Below are positions 1 to 9,071 of a DNA stretch of 64,000 bases, in pieces (the stretch's first letter is position 1; every line of letters starts with the position of its first letter). A program made the position numbers and the translations under genes. The notes under the pieces are model-generated. The model was given only the letters and a program-made list of their open reading frames with translations. It made no database searches and was not told the origin of the DNA. This stretch comes from Myxococcales bacterium (lineage in GTDB: Bacteria > Myxococcota_A > Polyangia > Polyangiales > Houyiibacteriaceae), in the NCBI GenBank assembly GCA_029863605.1, contig JAOTVB010000002.1, forward strand, positions 186,001 to 250,000. Direction: 5' to 3'.

Positions 1-1176
1 GGGAATGCGGGCACCGCGGCCATCGGCCGAAACATCGAGACCGACCCAACCGATGCTGAACGCGTGGTTGCTTTGGCGAAGCAGGAGTCCGTCGATCTCG
101 CCGTTGTAGGACCGGAAGCGCCGCTTGTTGCTGGGGTGGTCGATGCCCTTCAGGCGAACGGGATCGACGCGTTTGGGCCGGATCGAGAAGCAGCGCAGCT
201 CGAGGGCTCCAAGATCTTTTCGAAGGAGTTCATGGCGCGACACGACATTCCGACCGCCGGCTTTCGCGTCTTCGATGATCCCGACACAGCCTCTCGATAC
301 ATCGAGGAGGCTGGCCGTCCATTGGTGGTGAAGGCGGACGGGCTTGCCGCAGGCAAGGGTGTCATCGTGGCGAGCTCGGCCGCCGAGGCGATCGCGGGAG
401 TCGACCGCATCATGCGCGACCGTGCTTTTGGCAACGCTGGCGATCGGGTGCTGATCGAGGAGTGCCTCGTCGGCCAGGAGGTGAGCTATCACGTCGTGGC
501 GGACGGTAAGCGGTTCATTCCCCTGGCGCCGGCGCAGGACCACAAGCGGGCCTTCGACGGAGACAAGGGGCCCAATACTGGTGGCATGGGTGCGTACTCC
601 CCTCCGCCCGTGGTGACCCCGGAGGTCGAGCAGAAGATCCTTGATCGCGTGATCGAACCGACGCTAGGGGGCATGGCGCTGGAGGGCAGGCCGTTCCGCG
701 GAGCTCTTTTCGTAGGTTTGATGATCGTCGAGGGGGAGCCTTGGGTGCTCGAATACAACGTTCGATTCGGTGACCCGGAGTGCCAGACGCTGGTCACTCG
801 CTGGGCGGGATCGATCCTTCCCCTCGTCCTCGGCTCTGCACGAGGGGACTTGGGCGATCTGCGCCCGCGGTGGGAAGCGCCGGCCTCGCTGTGTGTGGTG
901 CTGGCATCGGGCGGCTACCCCGGAAGCTACGAAAAAGGAAAGCCTATCGCCGGTCTCGAGGCCGCTGCCGCGCTTCCGAACGTGACAGTTTTTCAAGCGG
1001 GCACTCGCCTCGAGGGTGACAGGGTGGTCACTTCGGGAGGTCGCGTGTTGTCGGTCACCGCCATCGGGGCCGACGTCGATGAGGCCGCCGCTCGCGCTTA
1101 CGAAGCTGCCGCCAAGATCGGCTTCGAAGGAAAGCAACTCCGCCACGATATCGGCTGGCGTGCGCGCACCCGCTGA
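1..1176 (+). CDS. purD: Phosphoribosylamine-glycine ligase (GARS), 5'-truncated by window edge
   Basis: Cytoplasmic ATP-grasp enzyme of purine synthesis that joins glycine to phosphoribosylamine. The reading frame is open from base 1 and begins at the GNAGTA segment, which normally lies about 25-30 residues into PurD, so only the extreme N-terminus is missing. Visible family features are the ATP-grasp motif KADGLAAGKGV, the metal/substrate segment NTGGMGAYSP and the carboxylate-rich NVRFGDPECQ. The C-terminal domain is complete. The stop overlaps the next start by one base (TGATG), so purD and tsaC are probably co-transcribed. The assignment is secure. Confidence 0.97.
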   Translation, partial: GNAGTAAIGRNIETDPTDAERVVALAKQESVDLAVVGPEAPLVAGVVDALQANGIDAFGPDREAAQLEGSKIFSKEFMARHDIPTAGFRVFDDPDTASRYIEEAGRPLVVKADGLAAGKGVIVASSAAEAIAGVDRIMRDRAFGNAGDRVLIEECLVGQEVSYHVVADGKRFIPLAPAQDHKRAFDGDKGPNTGGMGAYSPPPVVTPEVEQKILDRVIEPTLGGMALEGRPFRGALFVGLMIVEGEPWVLEYNVRFGDPECQTLVTRWAGSILPLVLGSARGDLGDLRPRWEAPASLCVVLASGGYPGSYEKGKPIAGLEAAAALPNVTVFQAGTRLEGDRVVTSGGRVLSVTAIGADVDEAAARAYEAAAKIGFEGKQLRHDIGWRARTR

Positions 1177-1757
1177 TGGACGACATCGCAGCCCTCGTCG
1201 AAGTCCTGCGCCGCGGTGGTGTCGTGGCCTGCCCGACCGAAACCTGGCTCGGCTTGTTGGCCGATGCACGAGACGAGATTGCGATCCAACGTGTGGCAGA
1301 GCTCAAACAGCGGCCGGGTGGCCTGCCGATCGCTTTGCTGCTGCCGAATGTCGAAGCGTTGGACGAAGTTGCCGCCGAACCCCCCTCGGTCGCTTCGCGG
1401 TCACTGATGGAGCGGCACTGGCCCGGTCCTCTTACGATCTTGGTGAAGGCGGCGCCGAGCCTCAGCCCCCAGCTCACCCGAGATGGAAAGGTCGGCGTCC
1501 GGGTGCCCGGGCCGAGCCCTGCGGCCGAGCTGGTCCGCGCGTTCGGTCACCCGCTGACCGCGACCAGCGCCAATCGGACTGGAGAGCCACCAATACGGAG
1601 CATCGACGACCTTCCTATCTTGCTCCGGGAGGGGGTCGATGCCCTCGTCCCAGGCCTTTCACCGGGTGGTCCTCCTTCGACCCTGGTCGATGCCACCACC
1701 GACCCGATGCAGATCCTTCGCGCCGGGGCCATCGAGATTCAAGCGGCTGGTCTTTGA
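1176..1757 (+). CDS. tsaC: Threonylcarbamoyl-AMP synthase (TsaC/Sua5/YrdC family)
   Basis: Makes L-threonylcarbamoyl-AMP from threonine, bicarbonate and ATP, the first step of the universal t6A37 tRNA modification. At 193 aa it is the short TsaC type without the C-terminal Sua5 domain. Family signatures are PTETWLGL near the N-terminus, the KQRP segment, HWPGPLTILV in the middle and TSANRTG for the nucleotide. The ATG overlaps the purD stop by one base, which fixes the start and suggests translational coupling. Pairing with purD is a genomic habit rather than a pathway link. Confidence 0.93.
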   Translation: MDDIAALVEVLRRGGVVACPTETWLGLLADARDEIAIQRVAELKQRPGGLPIALLLPNVEALDEVAAEPPSVASRSLMERHWPGPLTILVKAAPSLSPQLTRDGKVGVRVPGPSPAAELVRAFGHPLTATSANRTGEPPIRSIDDLPILLREGVDALVPGLSPGGPPSTLVDATTDPMQILRAGAIEIQAAGL

Positions 1758-1801
1758 CAGGGGTGGTCGCGCTGCGTCACTCTTAGGCGCACGGAGGACT
1801 G

Positions 1802-2065
1802 ATGGCCCTTATCGAAACCGAAGAAGCTGCGCGTCGCTTGGCTAGAGCGATCTCGAGCGACCTTGCCCTTTACAACGAGGACAAGATCGCGGAGGGCATC
1901 AGGAACGACAACCTTTTCGAGGTCATGCAAGACGAAATTCAGGAGGGACGCGATCTTTTCGAAAGCCGCGTGGCGCCCGCCCTGCTCGAGCGAAACCAGT
2001 ATGACCGTGCGATCGTCGACCTTTTGGTCCGCTCGAAGGCTCACGTCGAATCCTCGATGTGGTGA
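1802..2065 (+). CDS. Small conserved hypothetical protein
   Basis: An 87-aa soluble, acidic, predicted all-helical protein with no membrane segment or signal peptide. The central part (YNEDKIAEGIRNDNLFEV) looks like a conserved helical core and I have the impression of related short proteins in other deltaproteobacteria, but no function is known to me. It follows tsaC by 44 bp on the same strand, and a purine-rich stretch (GGAGG) just upstream of the ATG supports the start. Its end touches the next reading frame, so it may be in the same transcript. Confidence 0.7.
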   Translation: MALIETEEAARRLARAISSDLALYNEDKIAEGIRNDNLFEVMQDEIQEGRDLFESRVAPALLERNQYDRAIVDLLVRSKAHVESSMW

Positions 2066-2088
2066 GCCGTGCTAAGCCACCTATCAAC

Positions 2089-2931
2089 ATGAGGCGAACC
2101 GAGCTTTGCTTGTTGCCCGCAGTCGTTGCCTGCCTGGGCGCGGTCCTGATCGGCTGTATCGACACTAGACAGTCCGGGGGGTCGAACGCGGCCGTTTATT
2201 ACGGGCGGCTCCCCGGGGCGTACGAGATCTGCTTTTACCAGGGCGATGATCTCGCGACCCTCACCCCGAGCGTCGCGTGCGACCGCGACGGGGCAACCGC
2301 CTACTCGTTCAACATCATAGTCCAAGGAGGCAGTGACCCGAACGGCGCATCTTGCGAGTTCGAGTTCGCCTATGAAGGGCCGATCGGGATCGCGGAGGAC
2401 GGAACTTTCCAAGTGCCGCCCCTAGGCGAGAATGCCGAGTTCTCGATCTCGGGCACGATCGAAAGTGGGGCGGCCGACGGGTCCGCAAGAAGAATCGGGA
2501 CTCCGGAGGGGGATTGTGAAATCCTTTGGACCGCTAGCATAGGGCCAGTTTGCAGGGAGGATGACGAGGCGATGTGCGCCTTGCTCTTCGATTGCTGCGA
2601 CTCGATCCTCCTGGTTCCACCGATTCTCGAGGAGTGTCTGGGCGTCGTGGATCAATGTGATGGCACCGCCTGTCGGGAGGTGCTGTCAGGCTATACCCAA
2701 TGCCCACAGCCGGCCCTTTGCCCGGCGGACGAGGATCCCTTGGGCGCCTGCGAGCTCTTGAACGAGTGTTGTAGCTCGATTGGCATCTCGAAACCCGACC
2801 TCGAAACGTGTTTGGAGACCGCTGCGGCATGCGATCCAAACGCGTGCGAGCCATTGTTGGCCATGTACGCACAATGCACTCAATCGCCCGATGCCGGGGT
2901 GCCCGATGCGTCCTCAGGCCTCGCGCAGTGA
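2089..2931 (+). CDS. Lipoprotein with tandem cysteine-rich repeats
   Basis: The chosen ATG gives a classical lipoprotein signal peptide (hydrophobic stretch ending in LIGC); an upstream GTG at 2059 would add ten residues that do not fit a signal sequence. After a beta-rich middle domain, the C-terminal half carries two copies of a unit of about 65 residues. Its cysteine spacing is C-x2-LL-x2-CC-x12-CL-x6-CD-x3-C-x8-C, seen as ALLFDCC...QC and ELLNECC...QC. Such disulfide-rich units fit an extracytoplasmic location. The last 18 bp overlap the convergent rluD-type gene. Function is unknown. Confidence 0.75.
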   Translation: MRRTELCLLPAVVACLGAVLIGCIDTRQSGGSNAAVYYGRLPGAYEICFYQGDDLATLTPSVACDRDGATAYSFNIIVQGGSDPNGASCEFEFAYEGPIGIAEDGTFQVPPLGENAEFSISGTIESGAADGSARRIGTPEGDCEILWTASIGPVCREDDEAMCALLFDCCDSILLVPPILEECLGVVDQCDGTACREVLSGYTQCPQPALCPADEDPLGACELLNECCSSIGISKPDLETCLETAAACDPNACEPLLAMYAQCTQSPDAGVPDASSGLAQ

Positions 2932-3852
2932 CGCGAGCGCCTGTTGGAAGTCCTCTGGTGGCTCGGTCTCGAAACGCATGGGCGCGCCGGTGATCGGGTG
3001 CGCAAACGCCAGCAGGGTGGCGTGAAGCGCCTGGCGACCGAGCTCGGTGGACACGCGGCGTAGCGCTCGGTCTCCGATCGACTTTCCGTAGAGGGGGTCG
3101 CCGAGCACAGGGTGTCCATGCTCTGCCAGGTGCACTCGGATCTGATGCGTGCGCCCGGTCTTCAAGCGACATCGCACGAGCGAGGCACCGTGGAGTGGTT
3201 CGATCCTCTCGAGGTGAGTCACCGCTCGGCGCCCACGGTCACCTTTGGACGTAAACTTCTTTCGATTGCCGGGATGGCGTGCGTGGAAGGTGTCGTAGGC
3301 GGCGGTCAGGGGTGGTCTGCCGAGCACGATTGCGAGATACGCCCGTTCGAGGTCGTGGTTTTGAAACATCTCGACCAAGCGTTCGTGCGCGGCAGGGGAT
3401 TTCGCGACCACCATCACCCCGCTAGTGTCTTTGTCCAATCGGTGGACGATCCCAGGACGGATCGGGTCAGACCCCCCCTCAACCGCTGCGTGGTAGAGGA
3501 TCGCGTTCACCAAGGTCGCGTCGGGGTGCCCCGGCGCCGGGTGCACGACGAGCCCGGCGGGTTTGTCGACGGCGAGCAGGTACTCATCTTCGTAGAGGAT
3601 GTCGAGCGGGATCGGCTGGGGCTCGGCGCTCAGTGGCTCCGGTGGGGCGGGCTGAATCGTGACTTCGGCTCCCGCCAAAGCTTTGGTCTTCCGAGAGACG
3701 ACCTCGCCGGCTTGCTCGATGCGGCCCTGCTCGATCCAGCGCTGCAACGCGCTCCTCGAGAACTCGGGACAGCGTTTCGCGAGAACTCGATCGATCCGGT
3801 ACCCCGCATCCTCGTCCGTGACCACTACCACGGTCGGCGACGGCGCCGACAT
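2914..3852 (-). CDS. rluD: RluD-type 23S rRNA pseudouridine synthase
   Basis: 312 aa: an N-terminal S4 RNA-binding domain (about residues 15-70) followed by the RluA-family catalytic domain. The catalytic aspartate is D140 in HRLDKDTSG, matching the D139 region of E. coli RluD, and the C-terminal TGRTHQIRVH segment is present. By family it isomerises uridines of 23S rRNA helix 69 and acts in late 50S assembly. RluD rather than RluC is inferred from the S4 domain and motif numbering; substrate specificity is not proven. The stop lies inside the 3' end of the convergent lipoprotein gene. Confidence 0.9.
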   Translation of the reverse strand: MSAPSPTVVVVTDEDAGYRIDRVLAKRCPEFSRSALQRWIEQGRIEQAGEVVSRKTKALAGAEVTIQPAPPEPLSAEPQPIPLDILYEDEYLLAVDKPAGLVVHPAPGHPDATLVNAILYHAAVEGGSDPIRPGIVHRLDKDTSGVMVVAKSPAAHERLVEMFQNHDLERAYLAIVLGRPPLTAAYDTFHARHPGNRKKFTSKGDRGRRAVTHLERIEPLHGASLVRCRLKTGRTHQIRVHLAEHGHPVLGDPLYGKSIGDRALRRVSTELGRQALHATLLAFAHPITGAPMRFETEPPEDFQQALASLREA

Positions 3853-3855
3853 CGA

Positions 3856-4503
3856 CTACTCGAGTCTCTTGATGAGTTGGTGGGCGTTCGTCTGCATGTC
3901 GATATTGCAGAACACGCAGATCCCGAGCTCGGGAGTCAACTTGTTGCAATGCTCGGCGAGCTCGGCGATGGCGGCTTCGTCGTAGCGTGACCGATGGCCT
4001 GCCGGCCCCGCGAGTCGGATGTAGACCATGTTCGAAGGGGGAGGGGGATCGTCGGTCAAAGGGTCGTAGGCTGCGATTGCAGGGCGGTCGCCACAGGCGG
4101 CGACGATGTCGCTCGGCTTCCATGCCTCTAGATCGAAGACAACCGGGGGCATTTTGGAGGGTAGGAACCCGAGAAAGGCGCGTAGCGCCGCCCGGTTCGC
4201 CTTGCCGTGTTTAAACTTCTCGTCCGCGCTGAAGATCACGGCCTTGGCCTTGAGCTCGCTGGCAAGCTTGGCCACTGCCTCACAGGTCGCTTTGTTCTCT
4301 TTGGTGCGTCGGAATCCGGACTCGCTCACGGATTTCGGCGCGACGACCGTGAAGACATACCCCTCTGGCGCCTCTCGGATCCATCGGCGCACCGTACCCG
4401 CGCCCGGGATGGCGATCTCCGTATCCGAGATTTCCACCGCCGCAAACTCGCGCCAGTAACGGCTGACTGGAACGGGAAATCCCGAACAAGCGACCACAAA
4501 CAT
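3856..4503 (-). CDS. DUF72 (YecE-like) protein
   Basis: Chosen ATG gives 215 aa beginning MFVVACSGFPVP; the frame is open upstream to 4740 but the extension is low-complexity and would run antisense to the next gene. The sequence follows the DUF72 TIM-barrel pattern: an N-terminal CSGFPVPVSRYW motif, WIREAPEGYVFTVVAPK in the middle, a cysteine-containing strand ending ICVFCNIDMQTNAHQL. The family's biochemical role is undefined. It lies 3 bp from the RluD start, so the two minus-strand genes may be co-transcribed with this one first. Confidence 0.8.
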   Translation of the reverse strand: MFVVACSGFPVPVSRYWREFAAVEISDTEIAIPGAGTVRRWIREAPEGYVFTVVAPKSVSESGFRRTKENKATCEAVAKLASELKAKAVIFSADEKFKHGKANRAALRAFLGFLPSKMPPVVFDLEAWKPSDIVAACGDRPAIAAYDPLTDDPPPPSNMVYIRLAGPAGHRSRYDEAAIAELAEHCNKLTPELGICVFCNIDMQTNAHQLIKRLE

Positions 4504-4600
4504 TGCGGCGAAGTATACTGGTTTTGGGCCAGAAGGCCCGGCCTCGGTGCCTTTGGCGGGAATTCCGGATTCAGGAGGCGCCTCTGATAGAATCGCGGGC

Positions 4601-5932
4601 GTGTCGGATTTCGGTTTCGATGCATATGCGCTGGACGATCTGGATCCAACGGGGGAACCACCTTCGCTGGAAGTTGCACGCGATCTGATCTTGACTGGGA
4701 AACCCAGATCCGCGCTCGAAATCTTGGCTGAATACCACAAGCGTCTAGCCGATGATCCGGACTACTTGATGCTCTGCGGAGAGGCATGGGGAGCGGCAGG
4801 TGATGCGCCGCGTGCACAGCATGCGTTTCTCGGGGCGATTCGGGTCGCGCCAAAAGACCCGCGCCCGCTACGGCTCTTGGGCGATCTGTTGGTCGAACGC
4901 GGCGAAGGGGCCCGCGCGCGGCGCGCGTTCGGCAAGGCCAGGCGTCTCGAGCTCGCCGAGGCCTCGGGAACCGAACAGTTCGAAGAGGCTGACATCCCCG
5001 ATGACCTCATCGCGGCCGCCGAGCGCGAGGAGCGAACCCGTCAAACCCCGGTCAACCCTCGCCAACTCTTTCTTGTTGTCGCGGTCATCTTGGGCATCGG
5101 TCTCCTGATGTCCGGCATCGCGTTGCTCGTCACGCCCGCTCCGCCGGTCGCGAAGGAACCGTCAACGGCCCCGGTGGTCGCCACGCCGACTCTGGAGGTC
5201 GAGATCGCGACTCCGACTCAAAAACCGTTGCCGGCGGAACCAGCCACCGTTCAAGTCGTTCGCGACCCGACGGCGGTAACCGTCGAGACCGCGTCGGTGA
5301 CCGCGCCCGTCGTTGTGCGAAGCACCCAGGCGTCGTCGCAGCCAACGCCTCCGGTTGCGCCACGTGCGACCAAGCGTCCACGGCCCTCTCCCCCGCCCGG
5401 AAAGAAAGTCGAGAGCCCACCGGTCCCGACCGAGGTCGACCTCGACGCTGAGCTCGCGGCATCGACCGATGCAGCCGCACTCACGAGGCGTGCGGATTCA
5501 CTAAGCGCCCGTGCGGAACCCGCATCGGCCGCACAATTCTACCGTCGTGCTTTGGAGATCGACCCCGACTATGCGCCCGCTCTCGTCGGAATCGGGCGGA
5601 GCCTCCTCCGCGCCGAGAAATATGCCGAGGCAATGCGCAACGCGACCCGAGCTTTGGAGCTCGCCCGCGGTGTGGATGCCCGCCCGGGCCTCGAGGCCGA
5701 AGCGCTCTATCAGATGGGCCGGGTTCACCATCAGCGAGGCGAGGAGGACGCCGCTCGACGCCTTCTTCGACAATCGATATCGCTGCCCAGAGTCCCAGCC
5801 GAGGCCTGGTTCTACCTCGGAGAGTCACTGTCAGAGGACAACTCTCCGGCCGCCAGGGACGCCTACGAGCAATACTTGGAGCGCAAGCCCAGCGGCCATT
5901 TGTCCGATCGAGCCCGCCGCGCGATTCAGTAG
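4601..5932 (+). CDS. Membrane-anchored TPR protein
   Basis: About 443 aa from a GTG start; an ATG at 4547 would add 18 residues and lies within the divergent gene's upstream region, so the start is uncertain. N-terminal TPR-like helices (residues about 20-125) are followed by one transmembrane helix (FLVVAVILGIGLLMSGIALLV). Next comes a long Pro/Thr/Val-rich linker of about 110 residues, then three or more C-terminal TPR units (AAQFYRRALEIDPDYAPAL...). Opposite sides of the membrane therefore carry separate TPR modules. This is a scaffold or assembly-factor type architecture; no specific role is visible. Confidence 0.72.
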   Translation: MSDFGFDAYALDDLDPTGEPPSLEVARDLILTGKPRSALEILAEYHKRLADDPDYLMLCGEAWGAAGDAPRAQHAFLGAIRVAPKDPRPLRLLGDLLVERGEGARARRAFGKARRLELAEASGTEQFEEADIPDDLIAAAEREERTRQTPVNPRQLFLVVAVILGIGLLMSGIALLVTPAPPVAKEPSTAPVVATPTLEVEIATPTQKPLPAEPATVQVVRDPTAVTVETASVTAPVVVRSTQASSQPTPPVAPRATKRPRPSPPPGKKVESPPVPTEVDLDAELAASTDAAALTRRADSLSARAEPASAAQFYRRALEIDPDYAPALVGIGRSLLRAEKYAEAMRNATRALELARGVDARPGLEAEALYQMGRVHHQRGEEDAARRLLRQSISLPRVPAEAWFYLGESLSEDNSPAARDAYEQYLERKPSGHLSDRARRAIQ

Positions 5933-5944
5933 TACACTCCCGCC

Positions 5945-6262
5945 ATGGCGAAGAGAAAGAACGAGCGGCGAGACGCTCGCAAAGAGCGCGCAAAAGCCGC
6001 AAAAGAAGCCAGGCGCGAGGCCGAAGCAGAAGCGTCGAGGACGAGACAGCGCTGGCGTCTCGCGTCGATCGCGGTCGCGGCGTTGAGCATTGCTCTCGCC
6101 GCGCTGTCGTACTGGGTCTTGGACGACCGAAGACTGGTGGGTGTGTCCCTATTAGTCGGCGGCGTTCTGTTCCTTCTGCTCGCGCTCGGGTCACTCGGTG
6201 CTGGGGTCAAGCCACGCGACAGACGCACTGCAGGCTCAATCGATTTCGGCAAGCGGGATTGA
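5945..6262 (+). CDS. Small membrane protein with basic N-terminus
   Basis: 105 aa. The first 35 residues are extremely Lys/Arg/Glu/Ala-rich and probably form a charged cytoplasmic helix. Two hydrophobic segments follow (LASIAVAALSIALAALSYWVL and LVGVSLLVGGVLFLLLALGSL), giving a predicted hairpin in the inner membrane. It sits 12 bp after the TPR protein and 10 bp before the next TPR gene, so the three are likely one operon. No family recognised. Confidence 0.6.
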   Translation: MAKRKNERRDARKERAKAAKEARREAEAEASRTRQRWRLASIAVAALSIALAALSYWVLDDRRLVGVSLLVGGVLFLLLALGSLGAGVKPRDRRTAGSIDFGKRD

Positions 6263-6272
6263 GGCGAGCCGG

Positions 6273-6791
6273 GTGGACGACTCGCAATCGAAGCGCTGGG
6301 AAGCCGCGGAAGAGGGGATGGAGCTTCTTCACGCGGGCGAAATCGACCAGGCTGTCGCCGAGCTGTTGCGCGTAGCGCGCGAGGACTCCCACAACGAATA
6401 TGCGTTTCACTTCCTCGGCCACGCCTATTTCCAAAAGGAAGCCTATCCTGAGGCGCTCAAAAGCTACATCGAGGCTCTCCGGCTCGCTCCGGAATACGTG
6501 GGCGCGATGATCGGCGCAGGTCAGGCGCTTCGCATGATGGGCGAGTACGACCGCGCCATTCGCATGGGGCAACGTGTGCTCCAAAAAGACCAAGACGATT
6601 CAGACGCACTCTTCCTGGTCGGGGCGGCCCATTTTCAAAAAGGCGAAAATCAGGCGGCGAAACGTTATCTCGAGCGCTATCTCGAGACCGGGCCGGAGCT
6701 CGAAGTCGCGCTCGAAGTCGAGGGAATGCTGCAGGTCGTGCGTGGCGAAACGTTGCCTTTCCCAACGGCCGAAGACACGGTAGACAACTAG
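6273..6791 (+). CDS. TPR protein
   Basis: 172 aa if the GTG at 6273 is used, which has an AGGCGA ribosome-binding site nine bases upstream; the frame is open further upstream inside the preceding gene. At least four TPR units are visible (EEGMELLHAGEIDQAVAEL, HFLGHAYFQKEAYPEALKSY, GAGQALRMMGEYDRAI, LVGAAHFQKGENQAAKRYL). No signal peptide or membrane segment, so cytoplasmic. Third gene of a probable TPR/membrane operon that ends just before the mutase gene. Confidence 0.72.
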   Translation: MDDSQSKRWEAAEEGMELLHAGEIDQAVAELLRVAREDSHNEYAFHFLGHAYFQKEAYPEALKSYIEALRLAPEYVGAMIGAGQALRMMGEYDRAIRMGQRVLQKDQDDSDALFLVGAAHFQKGENQAAKRYLERYLETGPELEVALEVEGMLQVVRGETLPFPTAEDTVDN

Positions 6792-6800
6792 GAGGAGGCA

Positions 6801-8519
6801 GTGGTGACTGCAGACCCGGCCAAGACCCTCGGATCTCGAGGCGAGTCAGAAAGCGACGACAAGACGCGTCTGCAGGACGACGCAAAACGGTGGCGCGAAC
6901 AAGACGTTCAACGTGCCGTTCACCAGCACCCCCTTCGAAAAGAAAGGTTTGCAACGCACAGCGACCAAGTGGTGCCGGACCTTCTCACCCCGGCCGACCT
7001 CGACGACAGCTATCTGCGCGACCTCGGATTTCCTGGTCAGTTTCCGTACACGCGCGGGGTGCAGCCGACGATGTACCGAGGTCGGCTTTGGACGATGCGC
7101 ATGTTCGCCGGGTTCGGCACGCCTCGACAGACGAACGAGCGGTTTCGATATCTGCTCAGTCAGGGCCAAACCGGGCTATCGACGGCCTTCGATTTTCCGA
7201 CGCTCATGGGCTACGACAGCGATTCACCTCGGTCGCTCGGGGAGGTCGGGATGGTCGGGGTGGCCGTCGACACGCTGCGCGACATGGAGATCCTGTTCGA
7301 CCAAATCCCGCTCGATCGCGTGACGACGTCGATGACGATCAACGGCCCTGCCGCGGTCTTGTTGGGCTTCTACGTGGCGTTGGCCGACAAGCGCGGGATC
7401 CCGCGTGACAAGATCGGCGGCACTGTCCAAAACGACTGCCTCAAGGAGTTCATCGCGCAGCATGCCTGGGTGGTCCCGCCACGCCCCGCGATGCGCATCG
7501 TCACCGACAGCATCGAGTTCTGCGCGGCCGAGGTCCCTCGATGGAACAGTGTCAGCATCAGCGGCTATCACATCCGCGAAGCGGGTTCGACCGCGGCGCA
7601 AGAGCTTGCGTTCACGATCGCAGACGGTCTCGAGTACGTGAAGTGGGCGGTAGCGCGCGGTTTGGACGTCGACGATTTCGCTCCGCGGCTCTCGTTCTTC
7701 TTCGATGTCCACAACGATTTCTTCGAAGAGGTGGCGAAGTTCCGAGCGGCGCGCCGGATGTGGGCTCAGTTGATGAGAGATCGCTTCGACCCGAAGAACC
7801 CAAAGTCGCTCATGCTTCGGACCCATGCCCAGACCGCGGGAGTCTCTCTCACCGCGCAACAGCCCTACAACAACGTCGCACGCGTTGCGCTTCAAGCTTT
7901 GGCCGCTGTCCTCGGCGGTACGCAGTCGCTGCATACCAACAGCCTCGACGAGACGTTTGCCCTCCCAACCGAGGAGGCCGTGACGGTAGCGCTGCGCACC
8001 CAGCAGATCATCGCTGAAGAGTCGGGCGTGACCAACACCATCGATCCCCTTGCTGGCAGCTACTTCGTCGAGTGGATGACCAACAAGCTCGAAGAGGACG
8101 CGATGGGCTACATTCGCAAGATCGACGATTTTGGGGGAATGGTCGAAGCGGTAGAGCGCGGGTACCCCCAGCGCGAGATCGCGGCCTCTGCCTACCGACT
8201 TCAGCGTCAGATCGAAAGCGGCGAGAAGACGGTCGTCGGCCTGAACAAGTACGAGCAAGAAGAAGAGGCGCAGATCCCTACCCTGCGGATCGACGAATCG
8301 ATCCAGCGGGAGCAGATCGAGGGGTTGTTAAAAGTCAAAGCCGAGCGAGACGACAAAGAAGTCACGCGGACGCTTGGATTGATTCGCGAAGCCTGCAAGA
8401 GTGACCACAACGTCATGCCTGCCATCGTCGAGGCGGCCAAGGCGTATTGCAGCGAGCAAGAGATCTGCGACGTGTTCCGAGAGGTCTTCGGCCAGCACCA
8501 AGACCGACCGGAGTTTTAG
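6801..8519 (+). CDS. icmA: Acyl-CoA mutase large subunit, isobutyryl-CoA-mutase-like
   Basis: 572-aa B12-dependent acyl-CoA mutase catalytic (TIM-barrel) subunit lacking the C-terminal cobalamin-binding domain; no DxHxxG motif is present, so a small B12-binding partner is needed and is not in this window. Conserved segments include [39 protein letters not shown] and LHTNSLDE. Two positions separate methylmalonyl- from isobutyryl-CoA mutases: Tyr89 and Arg207 of the P. shermanii enzyme correspond here to Phe102 and Gln220, the isobutyryl-CoA mutase pair. Isobutyryl-/n-butyryl-CoA interconversion is therefore more likely than methylmalonyl-CoA. Start: GTG with GGAGG six bases upstream. Confidence 0.85.
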   Translation: MVTADPAKTLGSRGESESDDKTRLQDDAKRWREQDVQRAVHQHPLRKERFATHSDQVVPDLLTPADLDDSYLRDLGFPGQFPYTRGVQPTMYRGRLWTMRMFAGFGTPRQTNERFRYLLSQGQTGLSTAFDFPTLMGYDSDSPRSLGEVGMVGVAVDTLRDMEILFDQIPLDRVTTSMTINGPAAVLLGFYVALADKRGIPRDKIGGTVQNDCLKEFIAQHAWVVPPRPAMRIVTDSIEFCAAEVPRWNSVSISGYHIREAGSTAAQELAFTIADGLEYVKWAVARGLDVDDFAPRLSFFFDVHNDFFEEVAKFRAARRMWAQLMRDRFDPKNPKSLMLRTHAQTAGVSLTAQQPYNNVARVALQALAAVLGGTQSLHTNSLDETFALPTEEAVTVALRTQQIIAEESGVTNTIDPLAGSYFVEWMTNKLEEDAMGYIRKIDDFGGMVEAVERGYPQREIAASAYRLQRQIESGEKTVVGLNKYEQEEEAQIPTLRIDESIQREQIEGLLKVKAERDDKEVTRTLGLIREACKSDHNVMPAIVEAAKAYCSEQEICDVFREVFGQHQDRPEF

Positions 8520-8570
8520 GACCCGGCCCTTGGTCGGACGTCGAGGCCGACCATTCACGAGAGGAATATA

Positions 8571-9044
8571 ATGAGAATCGTTTCATCGTTACTGATCGCT
8601 TTGTCACTGGTCATTGGCAGCTCAGCCGTGACCACAGGGACGGCAAGCGCCGACCGCCACGAAGCGGTAAAGCGCGAAGCCAATGAGAAGGGCGAGGAGG
8701 GTAAGGAAAAGTCCGAAGACGCAAAGGAAGAAGTCGACAAAGACGGCAACCAGGCCAGAGACGACGCCAAGGCCAAAGCCGAAGCTCGCAAGGAAGCTCA
8801 GAAAGCCAAAGCCGAAGCTCGCAAGGAAGCTCAGAAAGCCAGGGTCGAGGCCCTCAAGGCGGCGCGAAAGGAGCGCTTGCTCAAACAAGAAGAGAAGCGC
8901 CATGCCGGCCAGATGAAGGAGATAGAAGGGAGACGCGCCCGGGTGATCGAGCTACGCGAAAAGCAGCTCAAGAACGTTGATACGGCGGAGGCCAGGGAAA
9001 AGGCACGGCATGAGAAGCGTGTTGAGCAGATCAACGCGCAGTAG
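8571..9044 (+). CDS. Secreted Lys/Glu/Ala-rich helical protein
   Basis: 157 aa. An N-terminal signal peptide (about residues 1-27, ending near TASA) precedes a highly charged, almost entirely helical mature part. Residues about 65-95 hold an 11-residue tandem repeat (KAKAEARKEAQ twice, then a diverged third unit), mirrored at DNA level by a direct repeat around 8770-8840. The charge pattern predicts a single alpha helix or coiled coil, presumably periplasmic. A good ribosome-binding site (AGAGGA) supports the start. Function unknown. Confidence 0.65.
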   Translation: MRIVSSLLIALSLVIGSSAVTTGTASADRHEAVKREANEKGEEGKEKSEDAKEEVDKDGNQARDDAKAKAEARKEAQKAKAEARKEAQKARVEALKAARKERLLKQEEKRHAGQMKEIEGRRARVIELREKQLKNVDTAEAREKARHEKRVEQINAQ

Positions 9045-9071
9045 CGGAGCTTCAGTGCTTCGTCCCTGAGA

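Noticed and set aside
7224-8258. 344-codon minus-strand frame
   Set aside because: Antisense of the acyl-CoA mutase; high-GC third-position effect, no motifs.
8770-8840. DNA direct repeat as a tandem-repeat element
   Set aside because: It is explained by the 11-residue helical repeat in the encoded protein.
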